From Actinomycetota bacterium (GTDB lineage Bacteria; Actinomycetota; Acidimicrobiia; Acidimicrobiales; JAJPHD01), in assembly GCA_021325455.1 (NCBI GenBank), contig JAJPHD010000010.1, positions 62,001 to 126,000 on the forward strand: a stretch of 64,000 nt of DNA, in the 5' to 3' direction. The position numbers and the translations under genes are program-made. Below, in pieces: positions 44,570 through 52,487 of the stretch. The number at the start of each line of letters is the position of its first letter. Positions within the stretch are counted from its first letter, which is position 1. The notes beneath the pieces are model-generated. The model ran no database searches and had not been told where the DNA came from. It saw only the letters and a program-made list of their open reading frames with translations.

Positions 44570-44600
44570 CCGGGGTGGGGTGGGGCCACTTCCACCCCGG
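44570..44600. terminator. Hairpin between convergent metB and GNAT genes
   Basis: CCGGGGTGG (44570-44578) pairs perfectly with CCACCCCGG (44592-44600) across a 13-nt loop, between the two stop codons. There is no U tract. Confidence 0.5.
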
Positions 44601-44609
44601 AGACAGGGC

Positions 44610-45161
44610 TCAGCCGGCGGGCGGGGCGCCCCACTCGCCGGCCAGGGCGGCGTACAGGGCCAGGTCGTCCCAGCGCTCCCCCACCCGGTGCTCCCGACGC
44701 AAGATCCCCTCCAGGCGGAAGCCCAGCCGCTCCGCCACCGCCCGGCTCCTCCTGTTGTCGGCGGAGGTCCGCAGCTCGACCCGTTGCAGGCCCCTCTCGG
44801 TGAAGCCCACCCCCACCAGCGCCCGGGCCGCTCTCGTGACCAGGCCCCGGCCCTGGTGATCGGCTGCGATCCAGTAGCCGACCTCCCCGGTCAGCTGGGC
44901 CAGGTCGATGCGAAGGCTGCACCGCCCCACGGGCCGCCCCCCCGCCACGATGAGGGTCGGGATCTGGGAGCCAGCCGCGAACCCCTCCAGCTGGGACCGG
45001 ATGAAGGACCGGGTCCCCTCCAGGCCCTCGTCCCTGGCCGCCCACCCTTCCCAGCGGGCCAGGTAGGCCCGGTTGGCCCGGACCAGGTGGTACACGGCCT
45101 CGGCGTGGATGGGCTCGACCAGGGCCAGGCAAAGCTCGTCGTCCACCCTCAGGCCGAACAC
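44610..45161 (-). CDS. RimJ/RimL-type GNAT N-acetyltransferase
   Basis: A 183-residue acetyl-CoA-dependent N-acetyltransferase. GEVGYWIAADHQGRGLVTRAARALVGVGF contains the Q-x2-G-x-G/A pyrophosphate loop of acetyl-CoA (QGRGLVT), and ELRTSADNRRSRAVAERLGFRLEGILRR is the C-terminal signature of the RimL group, which acetylates ribosomal protein N-termini or small amines. The acceptor is unknown. The GTG start follows TAACGT by 9 nt. It is divergent from the monooxygenase gene. Confidence 0.92.
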   Translation of the reverse strand: MFGLRVDDELCLALVEPIHAEAVYHLVRANRAYLARWEGWAARDEGLEGTRSFIRSQLEGFAAGSQIPTLIVAGGRPVGRCSLRIDLAQLTGEVGYWIAADHQGRGLVTRAARALVGVGFTERGLQRVELRTSADNRRSRAVAERLGFRLEGILRREHRVGERWDDLALYAALAGEWGAPPAG

Positions 45162-45170
45162 GGGTCCGGC

Positions 45171-45176
45171 ACGTTA
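45171..45176 (-). promoter_or_regulatory. -10-like hexamer for leaderless GNAT gene
   Basis: TAACGT on the minus strand, 9 nt, then GTG 45161. Confidence 0.4.
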
Positions 45177-45208
45177 GCGGATGCCTTGGGGGCTGGTACA
45201 AAGGTTGC

Positions 45209-46639
45209 ATGGACGCCCCGCGGGTGGCGATCATCGGGGCCGGTGCCTCCGGCCTGTGCATGGCCATGCAGCTGAAGCGGGCGGGCCTCACGAGCTTCAC
45301 CATCTACGAGAGGGGGGCGGACCTCGGGGGCACCTGGAGGGACAACACCTACCCGGGGGCCGGCTGCGACATCCCCTCCCACCTCTACTCCTACTCGTTC
45401 GCCCCCAAGCACGACTGGCCCCGCAAGTACGCCAGCCAGGCGGAGATCCTCTCCTATCTCCGGGGCTGCGCGCAGCGCTACGGGCTGGGTGGGCACCTGC
45501 GTCTTGGAGCCGAGGTGGTGCGGGCGGAGTGGATAGGGAGGGGATGGCGCCTCTCCCTGGCGGATGGCGAGCAGGCCGAGGCCCAGTTCGTGGTGGCAGC
45601 AACGGGACAGTTGAGCGAGCCCAGCGTCCCCGAGCTGCCTGGGCTCGGTGGGTTCCGGGGGGCCAGCTTCCACTCGGCCCGCTGGGACCACGGCCACGAC
45701 CTCGAGGGCCAGGACGTGGCAGTGGTGGGCACCGGGGCCAGCGCCATACAGCTGGTCCCCGAGCTGGCCCGGGTGTCCCGTTCCCTCACCATCTACCAAC
45801 GCACGCCGAACTGGGTGCTGCCCAAGCCGGACCGGGAGTTCAGCCGGCTCGAGAAGGCGGCCTTCGCCGCCGTCCCGGGGGCCGAGCGGCTCTACCGATG
45901 GCTCGTCTACTGGACATACGAGACGCGCTTCGTGGCCTTCCGGCACCCCCGGGTGGGCCGGGTCCTGGTCGGGGCGCCGGCCGCCCTGGCGGCCCGCTCC
46001 CGGGCCGGGCCCCCTCCGCCCCGGCCCGACTACCCGGTGGGCTGCAAGCGGATCCTGATCTCCAACGACTGGTTCCGCGTCCTCGAGCGGCCGTCGGTGG
46101 AGCTGGTCACCGACCCCATCGAGGAGGTGACGGCCCATGCCGTGGTGGCCGGGGGTCGGGTCCGGCGGGCTGACGCCATCATCTTTGCCACCGGCTTCCG
46201 CTCGACCGCCTTCCTCGGGGGGATGGAAGTCGTCGGCAAGGAGGGGCGCACCCTCGCCGAGGTGTGGCAGGGGGGTGCCTGGGCCTACCTCGGTGTGGCG
46301 GTGCCGGGGTTCCCCAACCTGTTCCTCCTGTACGGGCCCAACACCAACCTGGGCCACAGTTCCATCCTGTTCATGGTGGAGCGCCAGGTGGCGTGGGCCC
46401 TCAGGCGTATCCGGGCCGGGGTGCAGGTGGACGTGGACCCGGCCGCAGCCACCCGCTACCAGGCCGGGGTGGAGCGCCGAATGGGGGGCACGGTGTGGTC
46501 AGCAGGCTGCCGGAGCTGGTACAAGACGCCAGAGGGCAGGGTGACCAACAACTGGCCCAGCTACACGGTGAGGTACTGGTGGGAGACCAAGCGGCCCCGC
46601 CCGGGCTCCCTCCGGCTCGCCGGGAAGGAGGAGCTATGA
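45209..46639 (+). CDS. Flavin-containing monooxygenase, Baeyer-Villiger type
   Basis: A 476-residue class B flavoprotein monooxygenase. FAD motif VAIIGAGASGLCMAMQL at the N-terminus, the fingerprint FRGASFHSARWDH (F-x-G-x3-H-x3-W-D) and the NADPH motif VAVVGTGASAIQLVPEL identify Baeyer-Villiger monooxygenases. DLGGTWRDNTYPGAGCDIPSHLYSYSF is also typical. It inserts oxygen next to a carbonyl of an unknown ketone or steroid-like substrate. AAAGG precedes the ATG at 4-5 nt spacing. Its stop overlaps the ATG of the next ORF (ATGA). Confidence 0.92.
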   Translation: MDAPRVAIIGAGASGLCMAMQLKRAGLTSFTIYERGADLGGTWRDNTYPGAGCDIPSHLYSYSFAPKHDWPRKYASQAEILSYLRGCAQRYGLGGHLRLGAEVVRAEWIGRGWRLSLADGEQAEAQFVVAATGQLSEPSVPELPGLGGFRGASFHSARWDHGHDLEGQDVAVVGTGASAIQLVPELARVSRSLTIYQRTPNWVLPKPDREFSRLEKAAFAAVPGAERLYRWLVYWTYETRFVAFRHPRVGRVLVGAPAALAARSRAGPPPPRPDYPVGCKRILISNDWFRVLERPSVELVTDPIEEVTAHAVVAGGRVRRADAIIFATGFRSTAFLGGMEVVGKEGRTLAEVWQGGAWAYLGVAVPGFPNLFLLYGPNTNLGHSSILFMVERQVAWALRRIRAGVQVDVDPAAATRYQAGVERRMGGTVWSAGCRSWYKTPEGRVTNNWPSYTVRYWWETKRPRPGSLRLAGKEEL

Positions 46640-47325
46640 GGCTCGGGACCGGCCCCCGCTCGGGAGAGGGCTCGCCTGCCAATCCCCTGACCCCTCTGGT
46701 CGGGGCGCTCTCCCCGCTGGCCCGGGAGGCGGTGCGGACGGCCGCCACCACCTGGACCCTGCAGCGGGGGACGTGGGACCGCTGCGCCGTGAACCGGGCC
46801 GCCGCCGTGGTGGGCAGCCCGGTCCGCAGCTTCGGGCGAGCGGCCAAGGTGCTCCAGACCCGCCGGAGGGCCATCGTGCGCTTCGTGAACGCCTGGGACC
46901 GGCTCCCGGGCACCGACGCCGCCTGTACCCGCCTCCTCCTCGAGGCTCTGGAGGAGGTGGACGCAGGGCCAGGCAGCCCGCCCCCGGGGCCTGGGACCGC
47001 CCCCCCGGCCGGCGGCCGGGACCTGACCGCCACGGGCCGGGCGGTGGCCCGGCCGACCCGTCAGCCGGCCAGGGCCGCCCAGGTCCCGGGGTCCAGCTCC
47101 AGGAGCGAGCCCAGCACCAGGTCGGCCTCCCGGTACCCAGGGTCCCCCGCTACCGCCCTGTCCGGCACGGCCACGCACCGCATGCCCGCCGCCTTGGCCG
47201 CCCTCACGCCGGCCAGGGAGTCCTCGATGGCCACGCACCGGCCCGGGTCCACCCCCAGCTTGGCCGCCGTCGTCAGGTACACGCCCGGGTCGGGCTTGCC
47301 GCAAGGCTCCTCCTCGGCCGAGTAG
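46636..47325 (+). CDS. Hypothetical protein coupled to the monooxygenase
   Basis: A 229-residue ORF whose ATG overlaps the monooxygenase stop. Residues 15-110 look structured (LVGALSPLAREAVRTAATTW, WDRCAVNRAAAVVGSPVRSFGRAAKVL, IVRFVNAWDRLPGTDAACTRLLLEALEEV), with an all-helical pattern. The remaining half is Pro/Gly/Arg-rich and lies antisense to the HAD gene for 265 bp. It is not recognised. The helical part is likely coding; the tail may only reflect the lack of stop codons in high-GC antisense frames. Confidence 0.45.
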   Translation: MRLGTGPRSGEGSPANPLTPLVGALSPLAREAVRTAATTWTLQRGTWDRCAVNRAAAVVGSPVRSFGRAAKVLQTRRRAIVRFVNAWDRLPGTDAACTRLLLEALEEVDAGPGSPPPGPGTAPPAGGRDLTATGRAVARPTRQPARAAQVPGSSSRSEPSTRSASRYPGSPATALSGTATHRMPAALAALTPARESSMATHRPGSTPSLAAVVRYTPGSGLPQGSSSAE

Positions 47326-47723
47326 ACCACCTCGAACCTCCCTCCCAGGCCCAGGCGGTCGAGCACCGCCTGGATCAGCACGTAGGAGGAGGAGGACGCC
47401 AAGGCCAGCCGCAACCGCCGGCCCTCGAAGAAGTCCAGGGCCCCCACCACCCCGGGGAGGGCCTCGCCCCGCTCCCTCACCAGCTCCACGACCCTGCCCA
47501 CGATGGCCTCCTCCACCTCCGGGAGGGAAGGGCCGGCCCAGGGGTGCTGGGCGTGGCGGAGGGCCACCACCTGGTCGACCCGCATGCCCATGGTCCGCCG
47601 ACAATCCTCCCGGGTCAGATGGAGCCCCAAACGGCCGAACACCTCGATCTCGGCGTCCTGCCAATAGGGCTCGGAGTCGAGGAGCACGCCGTCCATGTCG
47701 AAGATGACGGCTTCAGCGGGCAC
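47061..47723 (-). CDS. HAD-superfamily phosphatase, hexitol phosphatase/beta-PGM-like
   Basis: A 220-residue haloacid dehalogenase-like hydrolase of subfamily IA. Motif I FDMDGVLLDSEPYW holds the nucleophile Asp and acid Asp, motif II is LALASSSSYVLI, the motif III Lys is in GKPDPGVYL and motif IV in CVAIEDSLAGVRAAKAAGM. The DSEP-YWQDAEI start resembles YniC (HxpB) hexitol phosphatases and phosphatases cleaning 2-deoxyglucose-6-phosphate. The substrate is uncertain. It is the last gene of the minus-strand one-carbon cluster, 27 bp behind the methyltransferase. Confidence 0.92.
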   Translation of the reverse strand: MPAEAVIFDMDGVLLDSEPYWQDAEIEVFGRLGLHLTREDCRRTMGMRVDQVVALRHAQHPWAGPSLPEVEEAIVGRVVELVRERGEALPGVVGALDFFEGRRLRLALASSSSYVLIQAVLDRLGLGGRFEVVYSAEEEPCGKPDPGVYLTTAAKLGVDPGRCVAIEDSLAGVRAAKAAGMRCVAVPDRAVAGDPGYREADLVLGSLLELDPGTWAALAG

Positions 47724-47750
47724 GGGCCCTGCCCCCCCGGCGCATCGGCA

Positions 47751-48485
47751 TCAGGCCTCCAGCGGGACGCCCCGGAGGGGGACCTCGTAGCAGATGGCAG
47801 GCCATTCGGGCTCCGCCGGTACCAGGTCGCAGATGGCCCGGGATGCCGGCTCTCCCGGGGGCACCGGGACGAGCCGGCCCACTTCGAACCCGCAGGACGC
47901 CAGCATGTCGGCAAGCGCCGTGGTGGTGGGGGCCCACCAGTTGGACCCGTCACCGGACAGCTCGTCGCGGCGGTAGAACCTCACCACCGGCTGGCCGGGG
48001 TCCACCTCCCGGTCGGCCACCGCCGTCTCCAGCGAGCAGCGGGCCCCCGTGAGCCGGCGGAGGGCGTCCAGGCCGAGCAGGGGATGGCGCAGATGGTAGA
48101 GCACCCCCCAGCACAGGACCAGGTCGAAGCGGCGTCCCAGCACCTCGGGCAACTCGTAGAGGGAGGCCTGGACGAACCGGACGCGCGAGTCGAGCAGCTC
48201 GATCAGCCGGTCCATGCCGAACCACGACGGCGGGTAGATGTCCACGGCCACCACGTCTGACGCCCCCCGCCGCTCGGCCATGAAGGCAGCCCCGCCGTTG
48301 GCCGTGCCTATGTCCAGCACGCTGGTCCCCGAGAGGTCCTGGGGCAGCCCGGCGGCGCCGGCCAGCCAGCCTATGTCCGAGACCCCGGGGGTGATCACGC
48401 CGGGTGCCAGCTCCATCTTGTGGAACCACACGAAACGGGAGGAGTCGATGAACTGCCTGGCCTCTGCCGGGTCGGGGGTGCGCAC
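47751..48485 (-). CDS. SAM-dependent methyltransferase, CmoB/DUF1698-like
   Basis: A 244-residue class I methyltransferase. The N-terminal WFHKMELAPGVITPG matches the CmoB/DUF1698 family start, motif I is VLDIGTANGGAAFMAERRGA, VVAVDIYPP follows and FDLVLCWGVLYHLRHPLLGLDALRRL is the family block after it. CmoB modifies wobble uridine of tRNA in gammaproteobacteria, but actinobacterial members are uncharacterised. It starts 10 bp behind fchA, so it should be in the one-carbon operon, whose folate products feed methionine and SAM. Confidence 0.85.
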   Translation of the reverse strand: MRTPDPAEARQFIDSSRFVWFHKMELAPGVITPGVSDIGWLAGAAGLPQDLSGTSVLDIGTANGGAAFMAERRGASDVVAVDIYPPSWFGMDRLIELLDSRVRFVQASLYELPEVLGRRFDLVLCWGVLYHLRHPLLGLDALRRLTGARCSLETAVADREVDPGQPVVRFYRRDELSGDGSNWWAPTTTALADMLASCGFEVGRLVPVPPGEPASRAICDLVPAEPEWPAICYEVPLRGVPLEA

Positions 48486-48495
48486 GGCCCCCCAG

Positions 48496-49116
48496 TCAAC
48501 CAGGAGCCCGTGCCGCGGCCTGTAGGACCCGCTCCAGGGCCGGGCGGGCCTCCCCGGCCAGGTCCTGGGCCCGGGCCCGCGTCTCGGCTACGTAGGCGCC
48601 GTCGGCGATGAGCCCGAGGTTCGCCCCCACGTTCACCCATGCCCCCTCGAGGGCCGCCCTCACCAGCAGGGAGCCCACGGCCAGGTCTCCCGCCGCCGTG
48701 GGGTTCACCTTGCCCTGGGCCCTCTCCAGCAGGGAGGCCAGCTCGGCCGCCAGCCCCATGAGGCGCAGGGGCACGGCCGTGGCCCCCTTCAGGGCCTCCT
48801 GCACCCGGGCGGTGCGGGCGCGGCGCTCCTCCTCCCCGCCCTTCGGGAGGGCCAGGGCGTCCACCACCGCCTGGTACGCCCGGCTGTCCTCGTCGGCCAG
48901 CGACAGGGCCTCGCCCCGGGCCCGGTCGGCCTGGGCCAGCACGGCCGCCACCTCCTCCTGGTAGGCCTCGTAGCGGTGCCGGCCCACCGTGAGGCGGCAC
49001 ACCATGGCGAGGAGGGCGGCCCCCAGGCCAGCGCTCACGGCGCTGGCCGATCCCCCGCCCGGGGTGGGGCGGCCGGAGGCAAGGTTGTCCAGGTAGGCCT
49101 CCAGGCCGGTGGTCAT
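48496..49116 (-). CDS. fchA: Cyclodeaminase/cyclohydrolase family protein (methenyl-THF cyclohydrolase FchA)
   Basis: A 206-residue FTCD cyclodeaminase-like protein. The N-terminal LDNLASGRPTPGGGSASAVSAGLGAALLAMV is the folate-binding glycine-rich signature, and GKVNPTAAGDLAVGSLLVRAALEGAWVNVGANL is the second block. Family members hydrolyse 5,10-methenyl-THF to 10-formyl-THF or deaminate formimino-THF. Its ATG overlaps the folD stop (ATGA), which ties the two reactions together. Because the FolD neighbour has lost its cyclohydrolase residues, the hydrolase role is the natural one here. Confidence 0.92.
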   Translation of the reverse strand: MTTGLEAYLDNLASGRPTPGGGSASAVSAGLGAALLAMVCRLTVGRHRYEAYQEEVAAVLAQADRARGEALSLADEDSRAYQAVVDALALPKGGEEERRARTARVQEALKGATAVPLRLMGLAAELASLLERAQGKVNPTAAGDLAVGSLLVRAALEGAWVNVGANLGLIADGAYVAETRARAQDLAGEARPALERVLQAAARAPG

Positions 49117-50063
49117 GGCCGGAGCCTCGGCTTCCGGGGGGGCAGGGGTGATGCCGGTGCGTCCAGGCCGGCTGCCATCCTGGCCGCCAGGACGGTGTTG
49201 TGCACGAGCCAGGCATCGGTCACCGGCCCCACCCCCCCCGGCACCGGGGAGAGGGCCTCGGCCTTGGGGGCCACGCTCTGGGCGTCGACGTCGCCCACCA
49301 GGCGCACCCGCCCGCTGCCGGGGTCCTTCACGGGGTTTATGCCCACGTCGATCACGATGGCCCCCTCCCGGACCATGTCCCCGCTGATCAGGCCGGCCAC
49401 CCCCGCGGCGACCACCAGCACGTCGCCCTGGGCGGTGTACTCGGCCAGCCGGCCGGCGGCAAAGGTGTGCTCATCGCAGGAGATGGCCGTCAGGTTGCGG
49501 GCCAGGGCCAGCAGCATCGCCGGCTTGCCCACGTTGTTCGACCGGCCCACGAACACTGCCGTGCGCCCCTGGTAGAAGGCGCCGGGGTCCCGCCCCGAGG
49601 CCTCCAGGTAGGAGTCGAGGAGGTAGAAGCAGGAGCCGGGGGTGGACGGCACGAAGCGCGGGCGGCCCAGGGACAGCAGGCCGGCGTTGGCGGGGTGCAC
49701 CGCCTCCACGTCCTTCAAGGGGTCCAAGATGGCGTACATGGCCAGCTCCGACACCTGGGGGGGAAGGGGGCGCAGCACGAGGATCCCGGATATGCGGGGG
49801 TCGGCGTTGAGCTTCCCCACGGCGGCCAGGGCGTCGGCCTGCTCGGCGTCGGCGGGGAGGTGCTCGGCCGCGTACCTGCACCCCACCGCCTCGGCCAGGC
49901 GCCGCAGGCGGCGCTCGTAGGCCGAGGCCGCGTAGTCCTCGCCCACCAGGACCGTCCCCAGGCCGGCCCGGGCCCCGGCGGCCCCTATGGCCCTCACCTC
50001 CTCGGCCAGCCAGGCCTTGAGGCCGTCGGCCAGGGCCACGCCGTCGATACGGGCCGCCGCCAT
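49113..50063 (-). CDS. folD: FolD-like methylene-THF dehydrogenase lacking cyclohydrolase residues
   Basis: A 316-residue FolD homologue. The NADP site (AVFVGRSNNVGKPAMLLALA, then VIDVGINPVKD) and the PVPGGVGPVT C-terminal motif are intact, so oxidation of 5,10-methylene-THF should work. Against E. coli and human FolD, the catalytic Tyr is kept (Tyr49), but the Lys four residues on is Leu53, the Gln of LVQLPLP is Leu97 (LVLRPLP) and the Asp of KDVDG is Glu120 (KDVEA). These residues drive the cyclohydrolase step, so the enzyme is probably dehydrogenase-only. An 82-bp gap separates it from fhs. Confidence 0.92.
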   Translation of the reverse strand: MAAARIDGVALADGLKAWLAEEVRAIGAAGARAGLGTVLVGEDYAASAYERRLRRLAEAVGCRYAAEHLPADAEQADALAAVGKLNADPRISGILVLRPLPPQVSELAMYAILDPLKDVEAVHPANAGLLSLGRPRFVPSTPGSCFYLLDSYLEASGRDPGAFYQGRTAVFVGRSNNVGKPAMLLALARNLTAISCDEHTFAAGRLAEYTAQGDVLVVAAGVAGLISGDMVREGAIVIDVGINPVKDPGSGRVRLVGDVDAQSVAPKAEALSPVPGGVGPVTDAWLVHNTVLAARMAAGLDAPASPLPPRKPRLRP

Positions 50064-50145
50064 CAGGCCGTCGCCACCCGCCGGCCCGGGCCCGGCGCCC
50101 CCCGCCCGCCGCCCCGCCGAGCCTCCCGCAGTCGGGACCCCCCGC

Positions 50146-51843
50146 TCATGCCAGCCCGACTATCTCCCCGTGCTCGTCGATGTCGATGTGCATGGCAGCA
50201 GGATCGGAGCCGAGGCCGGGCATGGTGCGCATGTCACCACTGATGAGGTAGATGAACCCCGCCCCCACCGAGGCCCTGGCCTCCCTCACCGGGAGCCGCC
50301 AGCCCGTGGGGGCGCCCTTCAGCGAGGGGTCGGAGGAGATGGACAGGTGGGTCTTGGCTATGCACACGGGCAGCCCACCGAACCCGGCCCGCTCGTACAT
50401 GTCCAGCTGCCGGGACGCCAGAGGCAGGTAGTCCACGCCGTCGGCCCCGTAGACGCGGGTGGCGACGGTCTCGATCTTCTCCCGCAGCGGCGCCGATGAC
50501 TCGTAGGCGAAGCGGAACTCCCCCGGCTCCTCAGCGGCCTCGGCCACGGCCTCGGCCAGCTCCACGGCCCCCCTCCCCCCGTCGGTGAAGTGCGTGCACA
50601 CCGCCGAGCGCACCCCCAGGGAGGAAGCTATCTCCTCGATGGCCCGGTGCTCGGAGGGGAAGTCGTCGGGGAAGGCGTTGACCGCCACCACCGGGGTGAC
50701 GCCGTGCAGGCGGATGTTCTCTATCTGCTTGCGCAGGTTGGCCCCGCCGATGAGCACCTCGTCGGGGTTCTCCTCGAGGAGGGCGGGGGGCAGGGGGCGG
50801 CCGGCCACGATGCGGTGGCGCCCGGAATGGGCCTTGAGCGCCCGCACGGTCGTCACCACCACGGCGGCGTCAGGCACCAGGCCCGAGGTCCGGCACTTGA
50901 TGTTGAAGAAGCGCTCGGCCCCCATGTCGGCTCCGAAGCCCGACTCGGTGATCAGGTAGTCCCCCCCGTGGATGCCGATGAGGTCGGCCACCACCGAGGA
51001 GTTGCCGTGGGCGATGTTCCCGAACGGCCCGGCGTGAACCAGCACGGGAGTGCCCTCGAGCGACTGGAGCAGGTTGGGCTTGATGGCGTCCCGCATGATC
51101 ACCGTCATGGAGCCGGCCCCGTGCAGCTGCTCGGCGGTCACCGGCTCGCCCCCGGAGGTGTAGCCCACCACGATGCGGCCCATGCGGGCCCTCATGTCCT
51201 GCAGCGAGGTCGCCAGGGCCAGGATGGCCATGACCTCGGAGGCAGCCGTTATGTCGAAACCGGTCTGGCGGGGTATGCCGTCGGCCTTGGTGCCGAGGCC
51301 CACCACGATGTTCCTGAGCACCCGGTCGTTCACGTCCAGCACCCGCCGCCAGGTGATGGCGTGCTGGTCGAGGCCCAGGGCATTGCCCTTGTCCAGGTGG
51401 TTGTCGACCATGGCCGACAGCAGGTTGTGGGCGGCCGTGACGGCGTGCATGTCGCCGGTGAGGTGCAGGTTGAGGCTCTCGAAGGGCACCACCTGGGAGT
51501 ACCCCCCGCCGGCCGCTCCCCCCTTGATCCCGAAGGTGGGGCCCATGGAGGCCTGGCGGATGGCCACGGTGGCCACCTTGTCGATGTGGGCGAAGGCCTG
51601 CCCCAGGCCGACGGTCGTCGTGGTCTTGCCCTCCCCGAGGGGGGTGGGGGTGACGGCCGTGGTCACCACGTACTTGGCCCGGGGGCGGTCGGCCAGCTCC
51701 TGTATGGCCGAGAGCTTGATCTTGGCGACATGCTCGCCGTAGTGCTCGAGGAGGTGGTCGCCGATGCCCAGCCGGGCAGCGACGGAGGAGATCGGCTCCA
51801 GCTTGGCCTGGCGGGCGATCTCCAGAGCCGTGGGGAAGGCCAT
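50146..51843 (-). CDS. fhs: Formate-tetrahydrofolate ligase
   Basis: A 565-residue ATP-dependent enzyme joining formate and THF, reversible toward ATP formation from 10-formyl-THF. TPTPLGEGKTTTTVGLGQAFA is the P-loop, followed by PTFGIKGGAAGGGYSQVVP, HLTGDMHAVTAAHNLLSA, TRVYGADGV near the C-terminus and ISGDMRTMPGL. Length is normal. AAAGGAG lies about 12 nt before ATG 51843. It starts 5 bp behind soxG, so in this operon it most likely drains one-carbon units from sarcosine as formate with ATP gain. Confidence 0.97.
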   Translation of the reverse strand: MAFPTALEIARQAKLEPISSVAARLGIGDHLLEHYGEHVAKIKLSAIQELADRPRAKYVVTTAVTPTPLGEGKTTTTVGLGQAFAHIDKVATVAIRQASMGPTFGIKGGAAGGGYSQVVPFESLNLHLTGDMHAVTAAHNLLSAMVDNHLDKGNALGLDQHAITWRRVLDVNDRVLRNIVVGLGTKADGIPRQTGFDITAASEVMAILALATSLQDMRARMGRIVVGYTSGGEPVTAEQLHGAGSMTVIMRDAIKPNLLQSLEGTPVLVHAGPFGNIAHGNSSVVADLIGIHGGDYLITESGFGADMGAERFFNIKCRTSGLVPDAAVVVTTVRALKAHSGRHRIVAGRPLPPALLEENPDEVLIGGANLRKQIENIRLHGVTPVVAVNAFPDDFPSEHRAIEEIASSLGVRSAVCTHFTDGGRGAVELAEAVAEAAEEPGEFRFAYESSAPLREKIETVATRVYGADGVDYLPLASRQLDMYERAGFGGLPVCIAKTHLSISSDPSLKGAPTGWRLPVREARASVGAGFIYLISGDMRTMPGLGSDPAAMHIDIDEHGEIVGLA

Positions 51844-51848
51844 GTGGT

Positions 51849-52487
51849 TCAAGTCTCCTTTGCAGGCGGTGCGAACACTCCGGTTGGTTCGATACCCCAC
51901 TCCGCCCCGGCGTCGATCAGGACGTCGTAGAGGTACTGGCCCGAGGGCCGCTCACAGTGCAGCAGGTAGGAGCGGCTCCCGTCCAGATCGTCGCGCACCA
52001 CGTCCGTCGCCAAGTTGGCCAGGAAGGAGCGGAACGCCACCAGGTTGGGGCTCACCCGGTCCGAGAGGTCGACCGGGCACAGCTTGGCCAGGACCATGGG
52101 CGCAGTCGGCCCGGTCAGGCGAAGAAGGGCCCGCCCGTGGGTGAGGTCCACCACGGAGGCGAAGCCCTCCCCCCTCTCCACCTCCACCTCCCCGGCCAGG
52201 AGGGAGGCCGATCCCGGCGGGCCGACAAGCAGCCACTCCCCCGGCCCCGAGCCCACCACCAGGACCCCGTCCGCCCTCCGCCGGGCCCGCCCGTGGCCCA
52301 CACCGAGTCGGGCAGCCACGCCAGCTCCCGGCTCCGCCCTCACCAGCACCTTGGCAAGGGGTGACACGTCGGCCAGCCACAGGGAGGAGGTGCTCACCCG
52401 GGTGGACACCTCCCAGCCCCCCATGACCTGCGTGGGCCCCGGAGGGCGGACGGCGCTGCGGGCGAGAGGGGAGAGGGCCTCAGGCAC
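51849..52487 (-). CDS. soxG: Sarcosine oxidase gamma subunit
   Basis: A 212-residue SoxG. The GcvT-like small fold shows VGSGPGEWLLVGP, VDLTHGRALLRLTGPTAPMVLAKLCPVDL and the characteristic SYLLHCERPSGQYLYDVLIDAG near the end. SoxG lies close to the folate-binding alpha subunit in the heterotetramer. The GTG at 52487 overlaps the end of soxA by 8 bp. It occupies the expected last place in the sox gene order. Confidence 0.92.
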   Translation of the reverse strand: MPEALSPLARSAVRPPGPTQVMGGWEVSTRVSTSSLWLADVSPLAKVLVRAEPGAGVAARLGVGHGRARRRADGVLVVGSGPGEWLLVGPPGSASLLAGEVEVERGEGFASVVDLTHGRALLRLTGPTAPMVLAKLCPVDLSDRVSPNLVAFRSFLANLATDVVRDDLDGSRSYLLHCERPSGQYLYDVLIDAGAEWGIEPTGVFAPPAKET

